DNA of 52,685 bases from an uncultured Maribacter sp. (GCA_937125035.1 CAKZLG010000067.1:1-52685); one strand, 5' to 3'; positions 8,948 through 19,800 are shown, counted from the stretch's first letter. The notes: generated from the letters alone by a model not told the origin. Numbers and translations: made by a program.

Positions 8948-11900
8948 ATGAAACAAAGTACAACGAGCGGCAGATACTCCCTCATCATGTTCGCACTGAT
9001 CGTATTCATGTCCTACCCACCTGGCCTAAGGGCGCAGGACCCTAACCTTTCTGGGATGCGCGAAGTGGCCCAGGGTCTTTCCTTACGCAGCGTGGGCCCT
9101 GCCCTTATGGGGGGGCGCATAGCCGATATTGCGGTAGATCCCATTGATCGAAGCACTTGGTATGTTGCCGTTGGCTCTGGCGGTGTTTGGAAGACCACCA
9201 ATAGTGGTATTACATGGCAGCCTATATTTGATGAGCAAAAGTCCTATTCCATTGGCACGGTGGCCATAGACCCCAACCAAAGCAACGTGGTTTGGGTGGG
9301 TACTGGTGAAAATGTGAGCGGTAGGCATGTGGGCTGGGGAGACGGCGTTTACAAGAGCAGGGACGGCGGTACCACATGGCGGCATATGGGCCTGGACCGA
9401 TCGGAACATATTGGTAAAATTTTGGTGGACCCCACCAATAGTGATGTGGTCTATGTGGCAGCGGAAGGGCCATTATGGTCTTCAGGAGGGCAACGCGGTC
9501 TCTATAAGACCGTGGATGGCGGCGCCACTTGGACCTTGGTCCTTGAAATTGACGCTGATACAGGAGTCACTGATGTGGAATTCAACCCGGAAAATCCCAA
9601 CGTTCTTTATGCTGCGGCCTACCAGCGGCGTAGACAGACCTGGTCTTTGTTGGCTGGCGGTCCCAAATCCGGTATTTATAAGTCCACCGACCAAGGCGCC
9701 ACTTGGCGCAGAATGGCCAATGGACTCCCTACTGGGGACATGGGCAAGATCGGTCTCGCCGTTACCCCAGCAGATCCTAAGATCGTGTATGCCACTATAG
9801 AGGCCAATGACGCTCAAAAGGGCTTTTACAGGTCTACGGACAGCGGTGAAAGCTGGGAGAAACGAAATAGCTATACTTCAGGCGGAACGGGCCCCCATTA
9901 CTATCAGGAGATTGAGGTTTCCCCTTCAAATCCTGAGTTGGTCTACCAAATGGATGTTTTCCTGAATGTGACCCGCGATGGGGGCAAAACCTTTAAAGTA
10001 CTGGGCACGGGACGGGAAAAGCACAGTGACAACCACGCCCTGTGGATCGACCCCCAAAATGGTGATCACCTTCTAGCCGGAACCGATGGAGGGCTCTATG
10101 AAAGTTACGATGAGGGCACTACATGGCGCCATTTTCCCAATATGCCCATATCCCAGTTCTACAAATTGGGGCTGGACAATGCTCTTCCGTTTTATAATAT
10201 TGTGGGAGGGGCACAGGATTTAGGGACGCTTTTGGGACCTTCACGGACCATGAACACAGAAGGTGTACGAAACCAGGATTGGTACGTGCCCTTGGGGGCC
10301 GATGGTTACGATAGCACTTTTGACCCTGAGGACCCCAATACAGCTTATATAGAAATACAACAAGGGCTCTTGCACCGATTGGACCGAAGAACCGAAGAGG
10401 TGCTGAACATACAACCGCAGCCCGCTCCAGGAGATGCGCCCGAACGCTGGAACTGGGATAGCCCTGTGTTGGTGAGTCCGCATAATAGTAAGCGACTTTA
10501 TTTTGGTTCGCAACGGCTTTGGAAAAGTGATGACCGGGGTGATTCCTGGACCCCCATCAGTAAGGACCTTACCACAAATACCAATAGATATACATTGGAA
10601 ACCCTTGACAACCGGGTCTGGAGCATTGATGCGCTGTATGATACCGGGGCCATGTCCAAATATGCCACATTGACGGCCATTGCGGAGTCGCCAAAACAAG
10701 AAGGCCTACTGTACACGGGTTCGGATGATGGGTTGGTCCATGTCAGTGAGGATGGAGGGGCCACTTGGCAAAGGGCCGCGGCCTTGCCCAAAGTGCCGGA
10801 ACGCTCGTTCATCAACGATATAGAGGCCTCTCAGCATAATGCAGCCACAGTTTTTGCAGTGGCCGATGCCCATAAATTCGGTAATTACAGTCCTTTGCTT
10901 TTTATGAGCACCGATAATGGGGCCAGCTGGAAGTCCATTGCGGGTGACCTCCCCAAGAATACGATTGTATGGGTCATAAAACAGGATCATGAAAACGAGG
11001 ACCTCCTTTTTATAGGAACGGAATTCGGGATATATTTCACACCAGATAAAGGCACCCATTGGATTCCTTTAGGGTCTGGAGTGCCCACCATTCCCTTTAG
11101 GGATTTGGAGTTGCACGAACGGGATGATGATCTCGTGGGCGCCACATTTGGCAGGGGATTTTATATTTTGGACGACTATACGCCTTTGCGGCACATGAAA
11201 AAGGTCTTGGCCCAAGAGAAAAATACACTTTTCCCCATCCGTGATGCATGGTGGTATATGCCCAACGTGCCCATGCAGGCCAAAGGAATGCCTGGGCAGG
11301 GCACCACCAGCTTCAGGACAGAGAATCCACCTTTTGGGGCCTTGATCACCTATTTTGTGCAACAGGTGCCCAAGACAGGAAAGGAACAGCGGCAAGAAAC
11401 GGAACAGGCACTAAGGGCAGCTGGCAAGAGCATTCCCTTCCCTGGCTTTGAACGTATGGGTAACGAAGAACGGTCCCAAGGACCACAGCTCTTATTATTG
11501 GTGGCCAATGCCCAAGGTGAACCGCTACGTTGGCTCAAGGGCGAAGCGAAAAAGGGATTGCACAGAACACATTGGGACCTAAGGCTGCCGCCCCCAGACC
11601 CTATCAATTTGGAGGAACCCGCGTTTAGGCCCCCATGGGCCGGAGAGGATGTTGGGCCCATGGCCCCTCCGGGAAGCTACAGTGTACAATTGTACCTTTT
11701 GGATGAGGGCACCCTATTGCCACAAGGAGAACCACAAGCTTTTCAGGTAAAGCCTGTGCATAAAACCGAAACGGATTATGCAGCGGTGGCGGACTTTCAA
11801 AAAAATACGAGCGACCTCTCTCGGGAAATGGCCGGCGCAGGGCGAAAACTGCGTGAGGTACAAGATCGTTTACGCTATATCCAAGCTGCGCTGTTAAAGA

Positions 11901-12235
11901 CTCCAAAGAAGGGATCCGAACTTTTTGCCATGTATGACGCTCTGCAGGCCCAATTGGCCGAGCTCAAAAAATCCTTGGCCGGAGACCCCATGCGGCAAAA
12001 GCTCAATGAGGCCTCAGAACCATCCATGCAATCACGCTTAGGTCAAGTGGTCTATGGCCACTGGGAAACCACACAGCGCCCTACCGCTACCCAAAGGCAG
12101 CAATTGGCCTTGGCCCAAACATCTTTTGAAAGCTTTAAAACAGCAATGAAAACGTATATGGAAAAGTTTCAATCCTTTGAAAAACAGTTGGAGGCTGCTG
12201 GCGCTCCATACACGCCCGGTCGTGCTTGGAACTGA
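8948..12235 (+). CDS. Second giant exported BNR-repeat propeller protein
   Basis: 1095 residues from the ATG at 8948, which begins a signal peptide (MKQSTTSGRY, then a hydrophobic stretch ending LRAQ). About eleven Asp-box motifs are visible (KTTNSGITWQPI, KSRDGGTTWRHM, KTVDGGATWTLV, KSTDQGATWRRM). It follows the same plan as the 1076-residue protein on the other strand: shared openings around GMSGRV/GGRIAD, a GGxQDxG segment, then a beta domain and a helical tail. The two are old paralogues. It lacks the long Lys/Asp/Glu linker. TACCTTGT at 8896-8903 resembles a -7 box and would exclude a start further upstream. Function unknown; ligand or protein binding at the cell surface is inference. 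Confidence 0.85.
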   Translation: MKQSTTSGRYSLIMFALIVFMSYPPGLRAQDPNLSGMREVAQGLSLRSVGPALMGGRIADIAVDPIDRSTWYVAVGSGGVWKTTNSGITWQPIFDEQKSYSIGTVAIDPNQSNVVWVGTGENVSGRHVGWGDGVYKSRDGGTTWRHMGLDRSEHIGKILVDPTNSDVVYVAAEGPLWSSGGQRGLYKTVDGGATWTLVLEIDADTGVTDVEFNPENPNVLYAAAYQRRRQTWSLLAGGPKSGIYKSTDQGATWRRMANGLPTGDMGKIGLAVTPADPKIVYATIEANDAQKGFYRSTDSGESWEKRNSYTSGGTGPHYYQEIEVSPSNPELVYQMDVFLNVTRDGGKTFKVLGTGREKHSDNHALWIDPQNGDHLLAGTDGGLYESYDEGTTWRHFPNMPISQFYKLGLDNALPFYNIVGGAQDLGTLLGPSRTMNTEGVRNQDWYVPLGADGYDSTFDPEDPNTAYIEIQQGLLHRLDRRTEEVLNIQPQPAPGDAPERWNWDSPVLVSPHNSKRLYFGSQRLWKSDDRGDSWTPISKDLTTNTNRYTLETLDNRVWSIDALYDTGAMSKYATLTAIAESPKQEGLLYTGSDDGLVHVSEDGGATWQRAAALPKVPERSFINDIEASQHNAATVFAVADAHKFGNYSPLLFMSTDNGASWKSIAGDLPKNTIVWVIKQDHENEDLLFIGTEFGIYFTPDKGTHWIPLGSGVPTIPFRDLELHERDDDLVGATFGRGFYILDDYTPLRHMKKVLAQEKNTLFPIRDAWWYMPNVPMQAKGMPGQGTTSFRTENPPFGALITYFVQQVPKTGKEQRQETEQALRAAGKSIPFPGFERMGNEERSQGPQLLLLVANAQGEPLRWLKGEAKKGLHRTHWDLRLPPPDPINLEEPAFRPPWAGEDVGPMAPPGSYSVQLYLLDEGTLLPQGEPQAFQVKPVHKTETDYAAVADFQKNTSDLSREMAGAGRKLREVQDRLRYIQAALLKTPKKGSELFAMYDALQAQLAELKKSLAGDPMRQKLNEASEPSMQSRLGQVVYGHWETTQRPTATQRQQLALAQTSFESFKTAMKTYMEKFQSFEKQLEAAGAPYTPGRAWN

Positions 12236-12258
12236 GTCCAGTTAAGATTAAAATGGCC

Positions 12259-12867
12259 TTATACCACAGGTTTAGGGCCTTTTTGAATAATCCCGAAGAG
12301 CTCTTTTCCATGTCTGGGCGGAATGGAATTATAGCAGGGTTCAAAGACCACACTCTCAAAATATGGCTTCAAATAGTCCAAGTAAAGCTGTTTGTCACCA
12401 CCAAAAGGCCTGTTTTCCATATCGTTGGTAAGGGGAAAATCGAACCAAACCCCCACCAGTTTTCCTTCGGGCTTTAGAAGATCGGCCATTTTTTGAGCAT
12501 AAGCGGATCGGTTGGCATCGGTAGGTACCAATGAACAAAAGAACGTCTGTTCCAGAATAAGGTCATACTGGCCCTCATGGTCAAAAAAGTCCGTATGGTG
12601 TACCTGTGCTTTCGGAAATGTCGGGTTCCGGGCCATGAACCGTTCCAAGGGAATTTTGGAGATGTCCATAATATGTACATGGTGAAAGCCCTGCTTCCAT
12701 AGGTACTCCGCTTCATGGGCGTTCCCCGCTCCGGGCAGCAATATCCGAAGCTCTTTATTGTGCAGTTGGTCTATGTAAACTTTTAAAGGAGTGGAGGGGT
12801 GGCCAATGTCCCACCCGGTCCGGTCTTCTTTATAACGCTGTGTCCAATATTCTTGTTCTTTGTCCAA
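12259..12867 (-). CDS. TPMT-family SAM-dependent methyltransferase
   Basis: 202 residues. The N-terminus (EYWTQRYKEDRTGWDIGHPS) and the motif I segment RILLPGAGNAHEAEYL are typical of the thiopurine S-methyltransferase family (PF05724). HIMDIS (motif II), QYDLILEQTFFCSL and LLKPEGKLVGVWFDFPL follow. Bacterial members methylate small thiol, selenium or tellurium compounds, or have unknown substrates. It is the last gene of a probable operon running down from the CDP-alcohol phosphatidyltransferase, and converges with the BNR gene across 23 bp. Confidence 0.86.
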   Translation of the reverse strand: MDKEQEYWTQRYKEDRTGWDIGHPSTPLKVYIDQLHNKELRILLPGAGNAHEAEYLWKQGFHHVHIMDISKIPLERFMARNPTFPKAQVHHTDFFDHEGQYDLILEQTFFCSLVPTDANRSAYAQKMADLLKPEGKLVGVWFDFPLTNDMENRPFGGDKQLYLDYLKPYFESVVFEPCYNSIPPRHGKELFGIIQKGPKPVV

Positions 12868-12898
12868 TGGTGAATTTTTAATTTATAGGTTTTACCAA

Positions 12899-13075
12899 TT
12901 ACTGGTTTTGTTGGCTTTTACCCGTTTTTGATTCTGTTGTGGAAAAGGATTGCATAGGTAAACCCTTATTTTCCGCGACCAATAACAAGGGGGCTGAAAT
13001 ATAATAGTTCAGGGAATGTTCCAAGAACGAAATGGCCATAAGGGGCCAATCATCTGTGTTGGAATAACACATCAT
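12899..13075 (-). CDS. Possible small protein, 58 residues
   Basis: An open frame, beginning MMCYSNTDDWPLMAISFLEH, that starts 4 bp after the amidohydrolase stop and ends 31 bp before the methyltransferase start. Its codon choice looks like that of its neighbours, and it fills a gap in an otherwise tight gene row. The middle (YYISAPLLLVAENKG) is mildly hydrophobic but too short for a sure membrane helix; the tail is Ser/Thr/Lys/Gln-rich. I do not recognise a family. It may be a real small gene or a chance frame. Confidence 0.4.
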   Translation of the reverse strand: MMCYSNTDDWPLMAISFLEHSLNYYISAPLLLVAENKGLPMQSFSTTESKTGKSQQNQ

Positions 13076-13079
13076 GCCA

Positions 13080-14330
13080 TTAAGGTGTTTTGTGGATAAT
13101 GCCCCCCTGCATTACAAAGGTCACCTTACGCATGGCATGGATGTCTTTCAATGGGTTGCCTTCCACAGCAATGATATCTGCCAAAAAGCCCTTTTCCAGC
13201 TTGCCCAACTCCTTTAAATGGAACATTTGGGCGTTGCCCCAAGTGGCTGAGGTCAGCACCTCTCCCGGAGCCATGCCATAATCCACCATCAGTTCCATTT
13301 CACGATAATTCTCACCATGTGGGAACACGCCTACATCGCCCCCAAAAACAATGGGCACCCCAGATTGAAGGGCCAATTGAAACGATTTCTTTTTTTGTGC
13401 GATACGTTGCGGGTCCGGGCCTTTGTTTTTGTCCCAACCTCCATATTGTGCAATGGCATCCCCTGCGGCCAGGGTAGGGCATAGGCCAATGCCTTTTTGC
13501 TTCATGCTCTCAAATAGTTCCAAGGTTCCACCATCCCCATGTTCTATGGTCTCCACACCGGCAGCAATGGCACGCCTCATCCCTTCTGGAGTGCTGGCAT
13601 GGGCCACTACAGATTTACCGGCACTGCTGGCCGTGGCCACTATGGCTTGTAGTTCTTCCAAAAGAAAAGTGGGCATTGAGGGTGCCCCGGTGGCCCAACG
13701 GTAATCGGCATAGACTTTTATCAGGTCGGCCCCATGCCCCATTTGTCGCCGTGTGGTTTCAATGACCTGTGGAACACCACTGGCAGTTTCCGCGCCCAAC
13801 AGCACTTGCGCCCCATCATGGAATCCTTTGGGACCGTAGGCCCCTGTGGCCACAATGGCAGGACCTGCGACCAATAGGCGTGGCCCATCTATGATTCCTT
13901 GGTCTATGCATTTTTTTATATATACATCTGTGTATCCAGCTCCTTCCGCACCAAGGTCCCGCATGGTGGTAATACCGGCCATGAGCGATTTTTTGACATG
14001 CACTGTGGCCCGGACAGCCCGTTCCACGGGTGATTCCTTGAGTACTTGATCGTTCCAAGGGGTTTCATTGTAGGGATGGAGCAGTACGTGGGAATGGCCT
14101 TCAATGATGCCGGGCATAAGGGTGGTGCCCTCTAACCGTAAAATTTGGGTGTTCTTTGATTTTGGGGCACTGGCCAAAGGGCCCGCATATGCAATGTGGT
14201 CTTCTGTGACCACCACGGCCCAGTCCGTATGCATATCCTTGCCGTCAAAGACACGATCAGGATGCAACATCACCTGGCCGGTTACAGTGTGCAGCACCAA
14301 AATGGCCAAGAGGGTAAGAAGAGGCTTCAT
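13080..14330 (-). CDS. Exported amidohydrolase (Xaa-Pro dipeptidase/imidazolonepropionase-like)
   Basis: 416 residues with a signal peptide (MKPLLTLLAILVLHTVTGQ). It has the metal-dependent hydrolase fold: a small N-terminal beta part, then the barrel with HSH in IIEGHSHVLLHP, Lys in ADLIKVYADY, His in VVAHAST and IEHGDGGT, and Asp in FGGDVGVFPHG. Members near this branch act on prolyl dipeptides or cyclic amides, but the substrate cannot be told from sequence. It lies 89 bp downstream of a second amidohydrolase and is probably in the same transcript. Confidence 0.88.
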   Translation of the reverse strand: MKPLLTLLAILVLHTVTGQVMLHPDRVFDGKDMHTDWAVVVTEDHIAYAGPLASAPKSKNTQILRLEGTTLMPGIIEGHSHVLLHPYNETPWNDQVLKESPVERAVRATVHVKKSLMAGITTMRDLGAEGAGYTDVYIKKCIDQGIIDGPRLLVAGPAIVATGAYGPKGFHDGAQVLLGAETASGVPQVIETTRRQMGHGADLIKVYADYRWATGAPSMPTFLLEELQAIVATASSAGKSVVAHASTPEGMRRAIAAGVETIEHGDGGTLELFESMKQKGIGLCPTLAAGDAIAQYGGWDKNKGPDPQRIAQKKKSFQLALQSGVPIVFGGDVGVFPHGENYREMELMVDYGMAPGEVLTSATWGNAQMFHLKELGKLEKGFLADIIAVEGNPLKDIHAMRKVTFVMQGGIIHKTP

Positions 14331-14419
14331 AGGTATTCTTTTTTTAGTTGATAATCTACATTTTTATATTTTTCCTTGGATAGGCTCAATGGATCCGCTA
14401 CAAGAGGGTTTAGCGGTCT

Positions 14420-15820
14420 TTAATGGGATTTCAATTGGGCGTCCAGCTTCATTTTATTGTGAACAACGCCCTCTTTCACCACCATATGTATGTTCTTAGT
14501 CTCCGTAATACGTTCTAAGGGGTTGCCATTTAAAATGACCAAATCCGCTATTTTATTCTCCTTAACATATCCATAATCAGCATCCTTTTCAAGGAACAAA
14601 GCTCCATTGGGAGCAGAGGTTCTCAGGGCATCCAATGGGGGGATTCCTGCGGTTACCATGGCCTCCAGTTCTTTGTGCAGTGAAATGCCCGGGTATGTAT
14701 AGCTATTATAGGCCCCAGAGTCCGATCCTGCCATTAGGGCTACCTCTGCACTATGCAGGGATTTGGCGAGTTGGCCAAAAAAACGCTGTAGTTGCTTCCG
14801 GTCCCTGCGTTGCTCCTGCGAAGCACGCATGGCACCATTGATGCGTCCCTGATAGGTTTTACGGATACCTGGGCCCATATAGTTGAGATAGGGGTCGTGG
14901 GTATGGTCCACTTCATCCAGATAACTCAATGTTTCCCCAATGTGTAAGGTGGGCACCACAAAGACCCGATGGTCCTTGAGGCGTTTGAACGTACTTTGGG
15001 CCACAGAGTCGTCATAGGCGGAGAGCAGTAGGGGCATAGCCTCCCAAAACCCCAGTTCCTTTGCTTTCATTTTGGCAGTGATTTCCGCTTCATTGGCAGC
15101 GCAGCCCTTCATCACATAATAAAGGTGTTCTATACCATCAATACCGGCCTCCACGGTCTCAGCAAGGGTAACGGTAAAGGGCATGTGGCCAGAGGTAATG
15201 AGGCCGCGCTGTTCCGTGGCCCTGATAATGTGTAGATAGTTTTCTCCCGTCAAAGTGCTCTCATAGAGCTTCACAAAATCAGTGGGGATGGCTTGGAGGG
15301 AATCAAGAGCCTTTGGGATGTCCGCCGGTGTTTCAATTTCAAGGGAGCCGGCCCAAGTTGGGTTCTTGCCATCCAATTTGGGACCGGAGGTAAAGATGGT
15401 AGGGCCCTGCAACTGTTTATTTTCTATCTCGTCCTTCCACTGGAGTACGGCAGGGGTAAGGTCGCCACCCGCATCACGAACGCTGGTAATGCCGTTGGCC
15501 AAAAACAAATTGAGGAATTCCTTGTTTTCCCCTATGAGCGAATCCCCGCCCCTGAAATGGACGTGGTTGTCCCAAAATCCGGGAAGGATGTACTTGCCAT
15601 TGAGGTCCACTGTTTCTTTGGCATGGGCTGCACCGGCCTGGTCCCGGTCGTTCACTTTCGCAATTCTATTCGCCTTAATATAGACGTCTTTTGGTTCTAG
15701 GGCCCCCGTCTCCAAATTGATCACCCTACCATTGATGAGGGCCACATCATAGACTTCCTGATGGGGGCCGGCACATCCTATGAGGCACAACGCCCATAAG
15801 ATCAGATACTTATTACACAT
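14420..15820 (-). CDS. Lipoprotein amidohydrolase
   Basis: 466 residues. The lipobox LCLIGC ends at Cys16. Barrel ligands are visible: HVH in WDNHVHFRGGD, Lys in DFVKLYES, His in ITSGHMPF and GIEHLYYV, and Asp in AGSDSGAYN. It is only distantly similar to the amidohydrolase at 13080-14330, so this is a functional pair more than a recent duplication. It starts 34 bp after the CDP-alcohol phosphatidyltransferase stop. Substrate unknown; a periplasmic or surface-exposed dipeptidase or amide hydrolase is likely. Confidence 0.88.
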   Translation of the reverse strand: MCNKYLILWALCLIGCAGPHQEVYDVALINGRVINLETGALEPKDVYIKANRIAKVNDRDQAGAAHAKETVDLNGKYILPGFWDNHVHFRGGDSLIGENKEFLNLFLANGITSVRDAGGDLTPAVLQWKDEIENKQLQGPTIFTSGPKLDGKNPTWAGSLEIETPADIPKALDSLQAIPTDFVKLYESTLTGENYLHIIRATEQRGLITSGHMPFTVTLAETVEAGIDGIEHLYYVMKGCAANEAEITAKMKAKELGFWEAMPLLLSAYDDSVAQSTFKRLKDHRVFVVPTLHIGETLSYLDEVDHTHDPYLNYMGPGIRKTYQGRINGAMRASQEQRRDRKQLQRFFGQLAKSLHSAEVALMAGSDSGAYNSYTYPGISLHKELEAMVTAGIPPLDALRTSAPNGALFLEKDADYGYVKENKIADLVILNGNPLERITETKNIHMVVKEGVVHNKMKLDAQLKSH

Positions 15821-15854
15821 ATCCCATTGATTTTAAAGGATGGAAAGGTAAGAA

Positions 15855-16670
15855 TTATAGATTGATGAGCTTCCTGAAGCCAATAAAAACGAAGACCAAT
15901 AGGGTGTATCCCAAGAAGAAGGGAACAATATAGGTCTTGTACCCCAAGGCCAAAAACAGGCCTATAACCAAAAGTTGAAAGCCCAGACCAAAGGTGGATA
16001 GGCAGGTCATGAACCATTTGGGCATGTGCTTTCCATGTATGGCGTGGCGATCCAAATGATAGATGATTCGGTCAAAAAAACCGTAGAAGAGGGTATAAAT
16101 GGCAAACAGTGTATCTACATTCTTCTGCTTTTCGCCTCGTAAGGCCTTAGGGGCACCATTCTCAAACACCCTGCTTGTGGTATCCCCTTTGTGACGGTTT
16201 CTTAGGATAACGTAGTAATAGTTGTAAAGGGTTCCCTGAAGCTGCAATCCCATAAAGGCCAAAAGGGACAGGGCAAGGTTGCCATCGCACAAATGCCAGA
16301 TGGCAACGAAGATGAGAAAATTCAGAAGGATGTCCGCAATGGAGTCAAGGTACCTTCCGGTGTGACTGGGACTGTTTTTCATCCGGGCCAATTCACCATC
16401 CGCAGCATCAAGTATGGACTTGAAAACAAGAAAAAAGGCGGCTGCCCAATAAAAGTGGTTGAGCATACAGAATATACCAATAAGACCTGAAACGATGAAG
16501 CCAATGGTGACATCTATAGGGGTCAATGAGGTGTCTTTTAAGGAACGGGCAATTCGTGTGGCAATGGGTCTCCCATAATCAGAGAGGTCTATGAACTGAT
16601 GTTCTTTGGGTAATTTGGACATGGCTGGAAAAAACCAAGATGGGGCATGGAACGAAAACACGCTGGCCAT
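15855..16670 (-). CDS. CDP-alcohol phosphatidyltransferase family membrane protein
   Basis: 271 residues. The family signature is complete: Asp88, Asp91-Gly92, Ala95-Arg96, Gly105, Asp109 and Asp113 (segment starting DAADGELAR). It transfers a phospho-alcohol from a CDP-linked donor to an acceptor alcohol in the membrane. About six hydrophobic segments are visible. The ATG at 16670 is preceded by AAGGAG, and a perfect -7 box lies 18 bp upstream, so the TTG at 16685 is rejected. First gene of the probable operon running to 12259. Which lipid it makes is unclear; the context does not point to PgsA or PssA. Confidence 0.87.
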   Translation of the reverse strand: MASVFSFHAPSWFFPAMSKLPKEHQFIDLSDYGRPIATRIARSLKDTSLTPIDVTIGFIVSGLIGIFCMLNHFYWAAAFFLVFKSILDAADGELARMKNSPSHTGRYLDSIADILLNFLIFVAIWHLCDGNLALSLLAFMGLQLQGTLYNYYYVILRNRHKGDTTSRVFENGAPKALRGEKQKNVDTLFAIYTLFYGFFDRIIYHLDRHAIHGKHMPKWFMTCLSTFGLGFQLLVIGLFLALGYKTYIVPFFLGYTLLVFVFIGFRKLINL

Positions 16671-16687
16671 AATCTCCTTGGTCAATG

Positions 16688-16695
16688 CAAAGTTA
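16688..16695 (-). promoter_or_regulatory. -7 promoter element, CDP-alcohol phosphatidyltransferase operon
   Basis: TAACTTTG on the minus strand, an exact match to the Bacteroidetes -7 consensus TAnnTTTG. No clear TTG is found at the right -33 distance. The implied leader is about 10 nt. Confidence 0.5.
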
Positions 16696-16890
16696 AGGTT
16701 AAATTAACGTAAACGCATTATTTTATGACACAATTGCAAAGGAGTTAAAATTTTTCTTCATACCGAACGATTCTGACGATGGCCTTATTTTGTTAAAATT
16801 TTAAGGGATTGGACATTGGGTTGTAGTTTATTGGGTTAAATGTTTATTTTTAACCCTTCTTAAACTGAACTTTCAAAAAATCCTTATCGA

Positions 16891-19800
16891 ATGAAAAAAA
16901 TATCTGGAGCACTACTCATCTTACTGGCGCTCATTATTGTCTCATGTGGTAACAATAAACGTGAAGGCAATCCCAAAGTACTGGTCTTCTCCAAGACCAT
17001 GGGTTTTAAGCATGCCTCAATTCCTGCAGGAATCGCTGCCATAGAAAAGTTGGGTATGGAACATGGTTTTGAAGTGGATACCACCAAGAACGCCAATATG
17101 TTCACAGAAGACAACTTGGCACAGTACGCGGCCATAATTTTCATGAGTACCACGGGCAACGTTTTGGACCATTACCAAGAGGCGGCTTTTGAGCGCTACA
17201 TACAGGCTGGTGGTGGCTATGTGGGCATACATGCGGCGGCAGACACGGAATACGATTGGGGTTGGTACAACAAGCTGGCGGGCGCACAGTTTCTGAGTCA
17301 CCCTTCCGGAACCCCCGAAGCCGATTTCATCATCAAGGACACCAATTTTCCGGCAACTTCTTTTTTTACGGATTCCGTTTGGCATCGTACCGATGAATTG
17401 TACAATTATAAAAACATCAATGAGGATGTCAATGTTTTGATGACCCTTGACGAAAGCAGTTATGAAGGGGGGCAAAACGGCGATTTCCATCCCATTTCTT
17501 GGTACCATGAGTTTGATGGTGGCCGTGCTTTCTACACCGGAGCTGGCCATACCGATGAAAGCTTTTCCGAAGCGTTGTTCCTCAAGCACCTTTTGGGGGG
17601 CATACAGTATGCCATAGGGGAAAACCTAAAATTGGACTATGCCAAGGCAAGCTCACAAATGCCACCCGAAATAGACAGATTTTCCAAAGCCACGTTGACG
17701 GAAGGCCAGTTTTTTGAGCCCACCGAAATGACCATTTTACCCAATTTTGACGTGTTGGTGGCCCAGCGCAGGGGAGAGGTGATGCTATGGGACAACGAAA
17801 AACAGGAGCTGCGTGAAGTGGCTAAATTAGACGTATACCATAAAACACTGAATACCCCCGGCGTTAATGCGGAAGAAGGCCTCATGGGGCTGCAGAAAGA
17901 TCCGGACTATGCCAACAACCATTGGATCTATCTTTATTATGCACCTACGGGCGATAAATGGGTCAATCGATTGTCCAGGTTCAAATTCCAAGAAGGTAAT
18001 TTTGATCTTGCCTCGGAGCAAATCATCCTTGAGGTGGACAGTCAACGGGAAATCTGTTGCCATACTGCAGGTTCCATAGCCTTTGGACCAGATGACCTAC
18101 TCTATCTTTCTACTGGTGACAACTCTACACCCTTCAATGAGAAGGGGGAGAAATATGTGAACAATGGTTTTGCCCCTTTGAACGATTCTCCCGGACATGA
18201 ACAATATGATGCACGGCGTTCTTCGGGTAACACCAATGACCTTCGTGGAAAGATAATAAGGATCAAAGTCAACGAAGACGGCAGTTATGACATTCCGGAA
18301 GGCAATCTGTTCCCCGTGGGAACAGAAAAGACCAGACCAGAAATCTATACCATGGGCCATAGAAACCCTTACAGGATCTCGGTAGATGCAAAAAGAGGTT
18401 ATGTGTATTGGGGAGATGTGGGCCCGGATGCCCGTGCCGATAGTCTGGCCACCAGAGGGCCAAGGGGGTACGATGAAATGAACCAAGCCAGGCAGGCCGG
18501 TAATTTTGGGTGGCCCCTGTTCATCGGTAATAATTTCGCCTACCATGATTACGACTATGAAACCGGCGAATCCGGACCAACATTTGACCCCGAGAAGCCT
18601 ATAAACGACTCTAAGAACAACACAGGGCTAACCGAATTGCCCCCGGCACAGCCTGCCTACGTCTATTATCCATACGTGGAAAGTTCGGCTTTCCCACAAA
18701 CGGATACCGGAGGTAGGAATGCCATGGCGGGTCCTACCTACTATTCCGATCTTTATTCGGGCAACAACAAATTGCCCAGTTATTATGATGGCAAGGTGAT
18801 CATTTATGACTGGATGCGCGGATGGATGTTCGCGGTACACCTGTTTGAGGATGGATCTTTCAATAAAATGGAACCTTTTGCATCAGACATCAAGGTCAAC
18901 AACCTCATTGATATGGAGGTGGGCCCAGATGGAAAAGTCTATCTACTGGAGTATGGCAGTGGTTGGTTCTCACAGAACGCCAACTCCGCCTTGGGCTATA
19001 TTGATTATAACGGTGGCAACAGACCGCCTAGGATAGACGGTATCACCGTAAATGAAACCTCGGGCAAGTTACCCTTGGAAATCAATGCCACGGTAGCGGC
19101 CGTTGATCGTGAAGGGGATGCCATGACCTACGTTTGGGATTTTGGGGATGGAAATACAAAAGAAACGCAAGAGCCCACCGTGAGCTATGCCTACACCAAT
19201 AATGGGGCCTACAAGCTCAATGTTGCCGTAAAGGACGAAGAGGGCAAAGAGGCTGTTAGCGAGAGTACCACCGTGGTGGCAGGAAATTCCAGGCCAGAGG
19301 TAGCCATTTCCGTGAACAATGAGAATGGCGCATTCTACATTCCAGGGCAGAAATTAAGTTATGACGTTACGGTAACCGATCCAGATGGGGATGGGAACAT
19401 AGACCCTGACAACATTTTTGTGAGTGTGGATTATCTGGAGGGTATGGACAAAGTGGCCATGAACTTAGGCCACCAGCAGGTATCTGCCGCGGTTACGGGA
19501 AAGGCCCTCACCCAGGCTATGGATTGTAAGACCTGCCATAAGGAGATTGGGGCATCCATAGGGCCAAGCTATACCGAGGTTTCCGAAAAGTACAAAGAAA
19601 GACGTAATGCCATTTCTTACCTACAGCGAAAGATCGTGGCAGGGGGAAGCGGTGTATGGGGAGAGGTCATGATGCCCGCGCATCCCAAGATCACATCAGA
19701 CGAAAGTAGACAGATCGCCATGTATATCCAAAGTCTTACCAGTGACGGGGAAAAGGAGCGATCCTTGCCTTCCAAGGGACTTATCACCGCAGCACCATCC

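Noticed and set aside
5461-12235. Calling the BNR proteins sialidases
   Set aside because: Asp boxes alone are structural; I do not see the Arg triad or the Tyr/Glu pair of sialidases.
16671-16685. TTG start for the CDP-alcohol phosphatidyltransferase
   Set aside because: It would lie at or before the predicted transcription start; the ATG at 16670 has AAGGAG upstream.
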